A stretch of 64,000 bases of DNA from Acidimicrobiales bacterium (GTDB lineage Bacteria; Actinomycetota; Acidimicrobiia; Acidimicrobiales; SZUA-35): contig JAWKIO010000005.1 of NCBI GenBank assembly GCA_041394265.1, positions 3,410,001 to 3,474,000 on the forward strand, written 5' to 3'. Shown one piece after another: positions 7,841-15,820 of the stretch; position 1 is the stretch's first letter; each line of letters begins with the position of its first letter. The notes under the pieces were generated by a model that did not search any database, was not told the DNA's origin, and saw nothing but the letters and a program-made list of their open reading frames with translations. Made by a program: the position numbers and the translations under genes.

Positions 7841-9130
7841 TTGGCTTCCATCGCGGTGATCGGTACGGGTTATGTTGGGTTGACGACGGGTGCGTGTTTT
7901 GCGCATTTGGGGCATGACGTGGTCTGTGCCGATATCGATGAGAAGAAGGTCGAGCGGCTGCGTCGGGGTGAGATCCCGATCGTGGAGGCTGGTTTGGATC
8001 GTCTGGTCGAGGAAGGCATTCGTGCCGGGAATCTCCAGTTCGTGGTGGGTGCTGCTGAGGCGTCGAAGGACTGCGAGTTCCACTATTTGTGTGTCCCGAC
8101 CCCGCAGGGTGATGACGGTTCGGCCGATCTGTCGTATTTGCAGACCGCGGCGGCGCAGATCTCGTCGGTGTTGCCGGCGAACTCGGTGGTGGTGAACAAA
8201 TCGACGGTGCCAGTGGGCTCCACCGAGGTGGTGGCCCGGGTGTTGGGCCGCAACGACGTGGCGGTGGTGTCGAACCCGGAGTTCCTTCGGGAGGGCACCG
8301 CGGTCGATGATTTCTTGAACCCGGATCGTGTGGTGATCGGTTCTGCTGATCAGGAAGCCGCGATTCGTGTCGCCGGGTTGTATTCGAAGGTGCGGGCGCC
8401 GGTGATGGTGACCGATCCGGTGTCGGCGGAGACAATCAAGTACGCGTCGAACGCTTTTCTGGCGTCGAAGTTGTCGTTCGTGAACGCGATCGCGAATTTG
8501 TGTGAGGCGGTCGGTGCGGATGTGAACGATGTGGTGTTGGGGATGGGCTATGACCATCGGATCGGGAAGGAGTTCTTGAAGCCTGGTCCGGGTTGGGGTG
8601 GTTCGTGTTTCCCGAAGGACACCATTGCGATGGTGCGGATTGCTGAGGATCACGGGTATGACTTCACGTTCTTGCGTGAGGTGTTGCGGGTGAACGATGA
8701 GCAGTTCGACCGCACTGCGCAGAAGGTGTTGGATGCGTTGGCTGACAATGCTGATGGTGAGGCTGCTGGCCGCACGATTGGTGTGTGGGGGTTGACGTTC
8801 AAGGCGGGGACCGATGATTTGCGGATGTCGCCGGCGATCGAGGTGTTGAAGCGGGTCACTGCGGCGGGTGTGAAGGTGAAGGCGTTCGATCCGGCGGTGT
8901 CGGAGTCGTTGGTCGAGTTGCCTGATGTCGAGGTGGTGTCGGATGCCTATGACGCGGTCGATGGTGCGGATTTGTTGTGTGTGATGACCGAGTGGGATCA
9001 GTTCCGCTGGTTGGATTTCGATCAGGTGAAGGATCGGATGGCGGGGTCGTGTGTTGTTGATGGCCGGAATCTGTTGGATCGGCACCAGTTGACTCGTCGT
9101 GGGTTCACCTACCGCGGGATCGGCCGCTAG
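7841..9130 (+). CDS. ugd: UDP-glucose 6-dehydrogenase
   Basis: This 429-residue NAD-dependent enzyme oxidises UDP-glucose to UDP-glucuronate. It has the N-terminal Rossmann motif VIGTGYVGLTTGACFA, the middle segment KYASNAFLASKLSFVNAIAN, the catalytic-cysteine segment GPGWGGSCFPKD, and the C-terminal domain beginning WGLTFKAGTDDLRMSPA. The start is TTG, backed by AAGGAGA ten bases upstream. Codon choice differs sharply from both neighbours: TTG, GGT, GTG and GAT dominate where adjacent genes use CTC/CTG, GGC, GTC and GAC, and the style switches back right at the stop codon. The next gene starts on the next base and uses the product. Confidence 0.95.
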   Translation: MASIAVIGTGYVGLTTGACFAHLGHDVVCADIDEKKVERLRRGEIPIVEAGLDRLVEEGIRAGNLQFVVGAAEASKDCEFHYLCVPTPQGDDGSADLSYLQTAAAQISSVLPANSVVVNKSTVPVGSTEVVARVLGRNDVAVVSNPEFLREGTAVDDFLNPDRVVIGSADQEAAIRVAGLYSKVRAPVMVTDPVSAETIKYASNAFLASKLSFVNAIANLCEAVGADVNDVVLGMGYDHRIGKEFLKPGPGWGGSCFPKDTIAMVRIAEDHGYDFTFLREVLRVNDEQFDRTAQKVLDALADNADGEAAGRTIGVWGLTFKAGTDDLRMSPAIEVLKRVTAAGVKVKAFDPAVSESLVELPDVEVVSDAYDAVDGADLLCVMTEWDQFRWLDFDQVKDRMAGSCVVDGRNLLDRHQLTRRGFTYRGIGR

Positions 9131-10069
9131 ATGGCACGTATCGTCGTCACCGGCGGTGCCGGGTTCCTGGGGTCGCACATGTGTGAACGGCTCCTCGACC
9201 GCGGCGACGAGGTGGTCTGCCTCGACAACCTCGCCACCGGCCGTATGGTCAACATCGAGCACCTGTTCACACGCGAAGGCTTCACGTTCGTCAAGCACGA
9301 CGTGTCGAACCACATCTGGGTGCCGGGCCACGTCGACGGCATCATGCACCTGGCCAGCCCGGCATCGCCGGTCGACTTCGGCCACATCCCCATCCAGATC
9401 TTGAAGGTGGGCAGCCTCGGCACCCACAACTGTCTGGGTATGGCCCGCGAGAAGGGCGCCAAGTTCCACCTCAACTCGACCAGCGAGGTCTACGGCGATC
9501 CGCTCGTGCATCCGCAGCCCGAGACCTATTGGGGCAATGTGAACCCGATCGGTCCGCGGTCGATGTACGACGAAGCCAAGCGGTTCGCCGAGGCCATGAC
9601 GATGGCGTACCACAGCTACCACGGCATCGACGTTCGCATCGTGCGGACGTTCAACACCTACGGCCCACGGATGCGTCCTGAAGACGGTCGCGTCGTGTCG
9701 TCGTTCATCATCCAGGCGCTGCAGAACCAGCCCATCTCGATCTTTGGTGACGGCAGCCAGACCCGTAGCTTCTGTTACGTCGATGACCAGATCGAGGGCC
9801 AGATCCGCCTGTTCGACAGCGACTATCAGCTGCCGGTCAACATCGGCAACGAGCACGAATTCACGATTCGTGAACTCGCCGAGGCGGTCATCAAGATCAC
9901 GAACTCGTCGAGCGAGCTCTCCTTCGGACCGCTGCCGGTCGACGATCCCACACAGCGCAAGCCTGATCTCACCGTCGCTCGACGCGAGCTCGGGTGGGAA
10001 GCGGAAGTGCAGCTGCTCGACGGGGTCACCAAGACCGCAGAGCACTTCGCCGAGGTACTCGGGCTGTAG
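9131..10069 (+). CDS. uxs: UDP-glucuronate decarboxylase (UDP-xylose synthase)
   Basis: This 312-residue extended SDR enzyme converts UDP-glucuronate to UDP-xylose. It shows VTGGAGFLGSHMCERLL for NAD binding, HLASPASPVDF, the catalytic region LNSTSEVYGDPLVHPQ, the YDEAK tyrosine-lysine pair, and RTFNTYGPRMRPEDGRVVSSF, a combination typical of UXS rather than other 4-epimerase-like enzymes. The ATG follows the ugd stop codon with no gap, so ugd and uxs form a two-step pathway unit. Codon use is that of the surrounding genome, unlike ugd. Confidence 0.93.
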   Translation: MARIVVTGGAGFLGSHMCERLLDRGDEVVCLDNLATGRMVNIEHLFTREGFTFVKHDVSNHIWVPGHVDGIMHLASPASPVDFGHIPIQILKVGSLGTHNCLGMAREKGAKFHLNSTSEVYGDPLVHPQPETYWGNVNPIGPRSMYDEAKRFAEAMTMAYHSYHGIDVRIVRTFNTYGPRMRPEDGRVVSSFIIQALQNQPISIFGDGSQTRSFCYVDDQIEGQIRLFDSDYQLPVNIGNEHEFTIRELAEAVIKITNSSSELSFGPLPVDDPTQRKPDLTVARRELGWEAEVQLLDGVTKTAEHFAEVLGL

Positions 10070-11146
10070 TCAGGCGCTCACGCCGAAGAGATCGAACATC
10101 GCCGCCAGGTGCGCATCGAGCGAGTGCTCGGAGCGGGCTTGGCGGCGATTCGCGTCCGACACCTGTTCCCACCGCTCCCGGTCGATGGTGTTGATGACGA
10201 TGGCGCCGAGCAGCGCGACGGGATCATTCGCCGGCACGATGGCGCCGTTGTCAGGACCCACGAGATCGGCGATGCCGCCTTGGTCGCACGACACGACCGG
10301 CAGCCCGAAATGAAATGCCTCCAGGATCGAGATCGGCTCGCCCTCGACCCAGTACCTCGTCGGCAGGGCCAGCAGCTGCGCCTCCGCCAGCAGCGACTCC
10401 TTGTCGGCGCCATGCACGACGCCCCGGTAAACGACGTTGGCCGGCCACGAGGAGGTGTCGACCGGTGCGTCGGCGCCGCCGGCAACGACGAATCGCAGTG
10501 CAGGCTGCTCCTCGACCGCCAGACGGGCGGCGTCGAGGAAAGTGTCGATGCCCTTCTCGGGCATCAGATTCGACAGGAACACCACCGTCGGTCGATCCGA
10601 CCAGCGGCTCGGGTGCTCCACCGCTGCGAGCGCCAGGTGCCGTTCGACGCCGTTGCCGATCACGCGCAACCGATCGCTCAGCCCCAGGCCGTCGAACATG
10701 ACGGCCAACCGCGGGGCGAGGATGACGATGGTGTCAGACCGCTCGAGCACCCGGAGGTAGAGGCGGCGGAGTGGAGCGGGAACCTGGTCGAGGCCGGTGC
10801 GCCAGCCGCCGCCGTGGAGATGCCCGATGATCCGCCAGCGGCGTGCTGCTGCGACCGTGAGCATCGGAAGGTCGCGCAGGATCGAGGACGGGCCCTGCCC
10901 GAGCTGGAAGTAGGCGATCGTGTCCCGACCGGCATGCTTGGTGGTTGCCAATCGAGCGACGTTGGCGAGTGTTCGCCCGACACTGCGGAGCGCCGGAACG
11001 ACACCGGCGGAGTCGACCGGGCTTGCGGTGTCGAACACGACATGGTCGACGCCGGCGTCGTCGAGCGCCTCGATCAGCATGCGGGCGGCGGTCGCCTGAC
11101 CCGTGATCGGCGGGGGCATCGAGACGACGGCCAGGATCTGCGTCAC
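10070..11146 (-). CDS. GT4-family glycosyltransferase
   Basis: The 358-residue protein has the two Rossmann-like halves of a GT-B glycosyltransferase. The donor-site half contains VVFLSNLMPEKGIDTFLDAA and the EGEPISILE signature (E-x7-E) followed by AFHFGLPVVS, the hallmark of family GT4. The N-terminal PPPITGQA is also common in these retaining enzymes. The GTG start at 11146 overlaps the TGA of the upstream glycosyltransferase (GTGA), so the two are co-translated. The sugar donor is not readable; GDP-mannose or UDP-xylose made nearby are candidates. Confidence 0.88.
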   Translation of the reverse strand: MTQILAVVSMPPPITGQATAARMLIEALDDAGVDHVVFDTASPVDSAGVVPALRSVGRTLANVARLATTKHAGRDTIAYFQLGQGPSSILRDLPMLTVAAARRWRIIGHLHGGGWRTGLDQVPAPLRRLYLRVLERSDTIVILAPRLAVMFDGLGLSDRLRVIGNGVERHLALAAVEHPSRWSDRPTVVFLSNLMPEKGIDTFLDAARLAVEEQPALRFVVAGGADAPVDTSSWPANVVYRGVVHGADKESLLAEAQLLALPTRYWVEGEPISILEAFHFGLPVVSCDQGGIADLVGPDNGAIVPANDPVALLGAIVINTIDRERWEQVSDANRRQARSEHSLDAHLAAMFDLFGVSA

Positions 11147-12240
11147 CGTGATCCCATCTCGATGGCCTCGGCGTAGACCGCGACGGTCAGCTGCGCGGTG
11201 CGATCCCAGGTGAAGTCGCCGGCGCGAGCTCGAGCCTCTTCGCTGCGCTGGCGCTTCCAGTCGCCGCTGCTGGAGGCAACGCAGCGGACCGTGTCGCTCC
11301 ACGCATCGACATCACTCGGGTCGAGAAGTCGTCCGGTCGCGCCGACCACCTCGGCGACCGCGGTGTCTGCTGCGCCGACCACCGGCGTGCCCTGGGCCAT
11401 GGCCTCGACCGCCGGCAGGCCGAAGCCCTCGCGCCGGCTGGGAAACAGCAGCGCTTCGGCGCCGTCGTAGAGGACGGGAAGGTCTGCCGCCTCGACAAAG
11501 CCCAAATGCCGAATCGCATCGTCGGTGGAAAAGAGCGATGCCACCTCGGGGCCCCAGCCATCGGGTCCGACGAGCAGCAATTCGTGGTCGGGCGGGGCAG
11601 CCTGGCGGAAGGCCTGGATCAGAACCGGGAGGTTCTTGCGTGGTTCGGCGGTGCCGACCCAGAGCAGGTACGGGCGATCGATGTGGTGTCGCCGTCGGAC
11701 GCGATCACGGTCGGCGGCGGTCACGACCACCGGGGTGGCACCAAGAGGAACGAGTCGGAGACGGTCAGGCTCGAAGCCGGCGTCGACGCAGTCGTCGAGC
11801 GTCTGCTGGCTCGAACACATCACAAGTGTGGCGTCGCGTCGCATCAACTCGAAGGCACGGGTCATCATCCGTACGCCCCGTGACGTGAGATTGGCCGGTT
11901 CGAGCACCGGGAACAGATCGTGCAGGGTGGCGACCATCGGTGCCCGACGTACGGGTGGGCTCATCGGCGCTGTGGCGTGCACGAGATCGACCGGACCGCT
12001 GACCCACTCCGGGGCATCGAACCCACGGTGCCACGCCTCGTAGAGCAGCTGGTAGGGAAGGTGGAGACGTTTCGTGGGAATCGGTGGAACGAAGGCGGTG
12101 TCGGGTCGCCCCAATGCTCCGATGCCGACGAGATCGACGTCGTCACGGCGTCGAAGCGCATCGACCAGATGGAGGGCCGCCGTCGCCGTACCACCCGGCA
12201 CTTCGTGCCAGCATTGGGTCAAGGTCACAGCGACGCGCAC
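11143..12240 (-). CDS. GT4-family glycosyltransferase
   Basis: The 365-residue GT-B enzyme shows LLWVGTAEPRKNLPVLIQAF and the donor-binding EGFGLPAVE (E-x7-E) followed by AMAQGTPVV, as in mannosyltransferases of family GT4. The N-terminal half has HEVPGGTATAALHLVDAL, the acceptor-side glycine-rich loop. I set the start at GTG 12240 because a TATCGT hexamer ends six bases upstream; longer readings run through the start of the divergent gene. It leads a two-gene unit with the glycosyltransferase at 10070-11146. Confidence 0.88.
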   Translation of the reverse strand: MRVAVTLTQCWHEVPGGTATAALHLVDALRRRDDVDLVGIGALGRPDTAFVPPIPTKRLHLPYQLLYEAWHRGFDAPEWVSGPVDLVHATAPMSPPVRRAPMVATLHDLFPVLEPANLTSRGVRMMTRAFELMRRDATLVMCSSQQTLDDCVDAGFEPDRLRLVPLGATPVVVTAADRDRVRRRHHIDRPYLLWVGTAEPRKNLPVLIQAFRQAAPPDHELLLVGPDGWGPEVASLFSTDDAIRHLGFVEAADLPVLYDGAEALLFPSRREGFGLPAVEAMAQGTPVVGAADTAVAEVVGATGRLLDPSDVDAWSDTVRCVASSSGDWKRQRSEEARARAGDFTWDRTAQLTVAVYAEAIEMGSR

Positions 12241-12246
12241 CCCCTC

Positions 12247-12252
12247 ACGATA
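12247..12252 (-). promoter_or_regulatory. -10 hexamer TATCGT of the minus-strand GT pair
   Basis: On the minus strand TATCGT ends 6 bases before GTG 12240, which decides that start. Confidence 0.5.
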
Positions 12253-12282
12253 GACCTCCCGCTCGATGGGATTCGCGAGGCG

Positions 12283-12288
12283 TATCGT
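12283..12288 (+). promoter_or_regulatory. -10 hexamer TATCGT of the plus-strand GT4 gene
   Basis: TATCGT ends 10 bases before ATG 12299. The identical hexamer faces the other way at 12247-12252, so the divergent pair has mirrored promoters. Confidence 0.4.
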
Positions 12289-12298
12289 GATGCACGCC

Positions 12299-13624
12299 AT
12301 GAGGCTGCTCGTTCTCTGCCCCCACTTCGAACCTGATCTGCACGCAGCGACCGGCGAGGTCATGACCAAGCTGGTGTTCGCGCTCGCCGAGCGAGGGCAC
12401 ACCGTCGACGTCGTCACCTCGCTCCCGTGGTACCGCCTTCACGACGTGGAGCCCGAGTGGCGGGGCAAGCCGTGGCGGCGATCCACCACGACCGCCGGTG
12501 ACATCATTCGCGTGTGGCCGTTCCCGACCGACAAGTCCAACGTTCCGGCCCGGGCAGCGGCGTTCGCCGGGTTCACCGCCATCGCCACGGCTGCTGCGCT
12601 CACCCTCGAGCGGCCCGACATCGTGCTCGCCATGTCGCCTCCGATCTTCCTCGGCAATGCCGCCGCCGCGGTTGCCCGTCGCTGGAAGGTGCCGTTCATC
12701 TTCAACGTGCAGGACATCTTCCCCGACGTCGCCGTCGAACTCGGTGCGTTGAGCAACCCGAAGGTGATCGACGGGGCGAAGAAGCTCGAGCGCAGCCTGT
12801 ACCGGCAGGCGGCGGCGGTCACCGTGCTCAGCGAGGATCAGGCGGCCAACGTGCGGGCGAAGGTCGACCCCGCCGACGTCGACAAGGTGCGGATCATCCA
12901 CAACTTCGTCGACCTCGACCGGGTCAAGGTCACCGAGCGGCAGAACGCCTGGCGAGCCGAGAAGGGGCTCGAGGACAAGACCATCGTCATGTACGCCGGG
13001 AACGTTGGGCTGTCGCAGTCGTTCGACCTGGTCGAGCACGCCGCCACGGCCTATGCGGACCGTCCCGACGTGCACTTCGTGATCAATGGCGAAGGCGCCG
13101 GGCGACCGGCTGTCGAGGCGTGGGCTGCTCGCTACGACAACGTGAGCACATTCGACTTCGTGGGTCGCGAGGGGGTGAGCGATCTCCTCGGGGCGGCCGA
13201 TCTTCACCTGATCCTGCTCAAGACCGGGCTGTCGCGATCCTCGACGCCCTCGAAGCTCTACGGGATCATGGCCGCGGGCCGACCGATCCTTGCCTCCATC
13301 GACCTGGGGTCCGAGGTCGACCTGATCGTTGCCCGGGCCGATGCCGGTCGCACGGTGCCGCCTGACGATCCCGCTTCCTTTCTCGAGGCCCTCAACGAAC
13401 TGCTGGCCCAGCCGATGGAGATGGAGGAAATGGGACAACGAGCCCGTCACTACGTCGAGGAGCTCCTCACCCCGGAAACGCAGGCGGCGGCCTACGAGCG
13501 GCTGTTCACCGAGATGATCGACATCTCGGGCGAAGGACGGGCGTACCGACCGAATCGACGTCGAGACGCTCCTCGTCGTGCCGCCAGTCGAGCCTTCCAG
13601 CAGCATTCCGATCGGAGACAGTGA
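12299..13624 (+). CDS. GT4 glycosyltransferase (WbuB-like)
   Basis: The 441-residue GT-B protein starts MRLLVLCPHFEPDLHA and continues with the WbuB-like features PPIFLGNAAAAVARRWK, FIFNVQDIFPDVAVELG, TVLSEDQAANVRAKV and MYAGNVGLSQSFDLVEHA. The donor site is SSTPSKLYGIMAAGRPILAS. Relatives transfer sugars during O-antigen or capsule assembly. The last 35 residues are arginine-rich and look like a non-conserved tail. An in-frame ATG at 12290 is an alternative start. The stop codon overlaps the start of manC by four bases (GTGA). Confidence 0.9.
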   Translation: MRLLVLCPHFEPDLHAATGEVMTKLVFALAERGHTVDVVTSLPWYRLHDVEPEWRGKPWRRSTTTAGDIIRVWPFPTDKSNVPARAAAFAGFTAIATAAALTLERPDIVLAMSPPIFLGNAAAAVARRWKVPFIFNVQDIFPDVAVELGALSNPKVIDGAKKLERSLYRQAAAVTVLSEDQAANVRAKVDPADVDKVRIIHNFVDLDRVKVTERQNAWRAEKGLEDKTIVMYAGNVGLSQSFDLVEHAATAYADRPDVHFVINGEGAGRPAVEAWAARYDNVSTFDFVGREGVSDLLGAADLHLILLKTGLSRSSTPSKLYGIMAAGRPILASIDLGSEVDLIVARADAGRTVPPDDPASFLEALNELLAQPMEMEEMGQRARHYVEELLTPETQAAAYERLFTEMIDISGEGRAYRPNRRRDAPRRAASRAFQQHSDRRQ

Positions 13625-14727
13625 GCATGCCCACGCAGGATTCCGGAGCCCACTTCTACGCGGTGGTGCTCGCCGGTGGCTACGGAGAACGATTCTGGCC
13701 AGCCAGCACGATGGCGAAGCCGAAGCAGCTGCTGTCGCTGCTCGGTGATCGCACGATGCTCGAAATGGCGGTCGATCGCCTCGCGGGGCTGATCCCCGCC
13801 GAACGGGTGCTGGTCCTCACCAGCGCCGACCTGGTCGAGGCCACGATTGCCTGTTCTCCCGATCTGTCGCCACACAACGTCATCGGCGAACCGACTCGCC
13901 GAGACACCGCGGCTGCCGTCGCCCTGGCGTGTGCGGTGGTGAAGGCGCGAGATCCGCAGGGCGTGTTCTGCATCGTGACCGCCGACCACGTGATGGGCGA
14001 GCTCGATGTGTTCCGTCAGACGCTGCGCGAGGGCCTCGAACTGGCCGCCGCCAACGATGTTCTCGTCACCATCGGGATCGAGCCGACTCGCCCGAGCACG
14101 GCGTTCGGCTACATCGAGGCGGGCGACTCCTTCGCGTCCGACGGCGATGTGGCCTTCCGCAAGGTGGTGCGTTTCGTCGAAAAGCCCGACCGCGAGACGG
14201 CGCAGACCTACATCGACTCCGGCTCGTTCTCCTGGAACTCCGGCATGTTCATCTGGTCGGTCGACGCACTCCATCGAGCCTTCACCACGCACACCCCTGC
14301 ACTCGGCTCGATGATCGAGGCGCTCATCCCGCACGTCGATGGCGCCGGCTTCCCTGCTGCACTGGCCGACGCATTCGAGCCGCTCGACAAGATCTCGATC
14401 GACTACGCGCTGATGGAGAAGGCCGACAACATCGTCATGGGCATCGGCACCTTCGTGTGGGACGACGTGGGGAGCTGGCCCGAGGTGGCCGGCCACTCGC
14501 CGGCTGACGAGCACGGCAACGCAGTACGCGGCGACCTCCAGGTGCTCGATTCGTCGAACAACGTCGTCATCTCCGAGGGCCGCCTCACGGCCCTGATCGG
14601 TGTCGACGACATGATCGTGGTGCACACCGACGGTGCCACCCTGATCTGTCCGAAGGACCGGGCGCAAGACGTGAAGGCGATCGTGACTGCCCTGCGCTCG
14701 TCAGGCCAGTGGGACCACTTGCTGTAG
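13621..14727 (+). CDS. manC: Mannose-1-phosphate guanylyltransferase
   Basis: This 368-residue enzyme joins GTP and mannose-1-phosphate to give GDP-mannose. It carries the nucleotidyltransferase signature VVLAGGYGERFWPAS with KPKQLLSL, TADHVMGE for metal and sugar-phosphate binding, FVEKPDRETA, FSWNSGMFIW and DDVGSW. The C-terminal isomerase domain of bifunctional ManC/AlgA proteins is absent, which fits the separate manA at 36626. GTG 13621 overlaps the preceding stop codon; ATG 13627 (MPTQDSG) is also possible. With manA and manB it completes the route from fructose-6-phosphate. Confidence 0.93.
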   Translation: MSMPTQDSGAHFYAVVLAGGYGERFWPASTMAKPKQLLSLLGDRTMLEMAVDRLAGLIPAERVLVLTSADLVEATIACSPDLSPHNVIGEPTRRDTAAAVALACAVVKARDPQGVFCIVTADHVMGELDVFRQTLREGLELAAANDVLVTIGIEPTRPSTAFGYIEAGDSFASDGDVAFRKVVRFVEKPDRETAQTYIDSGSFSWNSGMFIWSVDALHRAFTTHTPALGSMIEALIPHVDGAGFPAALADAFEPLDKISIDYALMEKADNIVMGIGTFVWDDVGSWPEVAGHSPADEHGNAVRGDLQVLDSSNNVVISEGRLTALIGVDDMIVVHTDGATLICPKDRAQDVKAIVTALRSSGQWDHLL

Positions 14728-14733
14728 GTGGCG

Positions 14734-15291
14734 TCAACGCCAATACCAATCGGCGAACTCCAGCGTCTCGATGACCGTTGCCCGGCTGCGGCTCGTGGCT
14801 GGATACCAGGCGAGTTCGCGTCCTTCGCCGAGCGGACTGGTCGCCGACCGGCAGCGGATGCCGCGTCGACCGTCGGCGTGCGCCCGCTGACCGACGGTGT
14901 GGCAGACCGGATGCGGGACGAGATTGCCGAGGCGATCCAGCGGATAGGTGGCGGGTAGGCCGGCGGCGGTGACCCCAGATGGGGAGTGGACGTCGACGAC
15001 GTGCTGGCGTCGGGGGAGCGTGACGGCAGCAAGCGTGGGTGCGTGCTCGGGGCGGAGGTCCTCGGGCTCATACGGCCATGCACTCGTGAAGAGCTGGAGG
15101 TTGAGGCGTGCCGTCACGATGTCTTCGTTGAGGTACAGCGTGGGCCAGCTGCCGGGCGGGTTCCACCGTCCGCCACCGACGGCGGCGTAGCCCGCATCGA
15201 CGGGATCGGTCCATGAAGGGTCGGCGATACGCCACCACCGTTGCCGGTCAGCCAGCTGCTCGGTGACGAGCTCCAGGTGCGGGGTCGGCAT
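14734..15291 (-). CDS. RES-domain toxin
   Basis: The 185-residue protein has the RES fold signature: RWWRIADPSW near residue 20, the glycine-rich AAVGGGRWNPPG, then LYLNEDIVTARLNL. Characterised RES toxins (MbcT, ParT and relatives) attack NAD+ or ADP-ribosylate targets. The glutamate normally found three residues after the alanine of the YL-x6-A segment is asparagine here (TARLN), so activity may differ. It lies six bases downstream of a gene whose product has the matching antitoxin architecture, in the usual antitoxin-toxin order. Confidence 0.82.
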   Translation of the reverse strand: MPTPHLELVTEQLADRQRWWRIADPSWTDPVDAGYAAVGGGRWNPPGSWPTLYLNEDIVTARLNLQLFTSAWPYEPEDLRPEHAPTLAAVTLPRRQHVVDVHSPSGVTAAGLPATYPLDRLGNLVPHPVCHTVGQRAHADGRRGIRCRSATSPLGEGRELAWYPATSRSRATVIETLEFADWYWR

Positions 15292-15297
15292 CGATGG

Positions 15298-15759
15298 CTA
15301 CTGATGGGCTCCGGCGAACTGGAACATCGCCTTGCAGGCCCCGACGATGTCGCCGGTGCGACCCTGCCCCAGCAGATCCACCAGGGAGAGTCCAGCAAGC
15401 GCCGGCGCCGGTCGTCGGACCACGGCGGGGATCCGGTCGGCCTGCAGGTAGTGCGCGAGGATGTCGGTCGCTGCAGCAAGATCGGCGAAGGCGACGGTTT
15501 GGCTGGTGGGAATGCCGTCGATCACCCAGCGGCTCACGGCCTGGCGCGTGACCCCGAAGAGACGGCCCGCCTCCGAATGGTTGATGCCCCACACGGCGAA
15601 GACGCGTCGGGCTTGATTGGCCGAACGCTGCTGCTGGAGCGCGTCGGCGAAGGCGTCGAGCCACCCGGGGTCGTCGGCGTGAGTAGCTGCCAGCTCGACG
15701 GCCAACGCTGCGGGGTCGCCGACGAGGAGCGGAGCGTCGAGTGCATCGGTGATTGCCAT
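15298..15759 (-). CDS. Xre/MbcA/ParS-type antitoxin
   Basis: The 153-residue protein has a helix-turn-helix around residues 55-82 (INHSEAGRLFGVTRQAVSRW) and a C-terminal helical part ending LVDLLGQGRTGDIVGACKAM, comparable to the toxin-binding domain of MbcA/ParS/Xre antitoxins. Such proteins neutralise the RES partner and repress their own operon. A near-perfect 35-base palindrome lies just upstream and fits that autorepression. The start is supported by a TATGGT hexamer six bases before the ATG. Confidence 0.82.
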   Translation of the reverse strand: MAITDALDAPLLVGDPAALAVELAATHADDPGWLDAFADALQQQRSANQARRVFAVWGINHSEAGRLFGVTRQAVSRWVIDGIPTSQTVAFADLAAATDILAHYLQADRIPAVVRRPAPALAGLSLVDLLGQGRTGDIVGACKAMFQFAGAHQ

Positions 15760-15765
15760 CTCGCT

Positions 15766-15771
15766 ACCATA
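15766..15771 (-). promoter_or_regulatory. -10 hexamer TATGGT of the toxin-antitoxin operon
   Basis: TATGGT ends 6 bases before ATG 15759. A weak -35 candidate, TTGCAC at 15789-15794, lies 17 bases upstream inside the operator palindrome. Confidence 0.5.
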
Positions 15772-15806
15772 GTTGACATCACCTTGCAGTGCAATGTGAT
15801 GTCAAC
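15772..15806. promoter_or_regulatory. 35-base palindromic operator of the toxin-antitoxin operon
   Basis: Outer arms GTTGACATCAC (15772-15782) and GTGATGTCAAC (15796-15806) are exact reverse complements. The inner arms TTGCA and TGCAA surround the central G at 15789. In total 16 of 17 base pairs match; only C15783/T15795 fails. The element abuts the -10 hexamer and covers the -35 position, the expected place for a repressor with a helix-turn-helix. It is most likely bound by the antitoxin, alone or in complex with the RES toxin. Confidence 0.75.
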
Positions 15807-15820
15807 CTGAGCGCGCATGG

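Noticed and set aside
7217..10045. A 942-codon open frame on the minus strand across the LCP, ugd and uxs genes
   Set aside because: It has no domain-like sequence and runs opposite three clear enzymes; such frames are common in GC-rich DNA.
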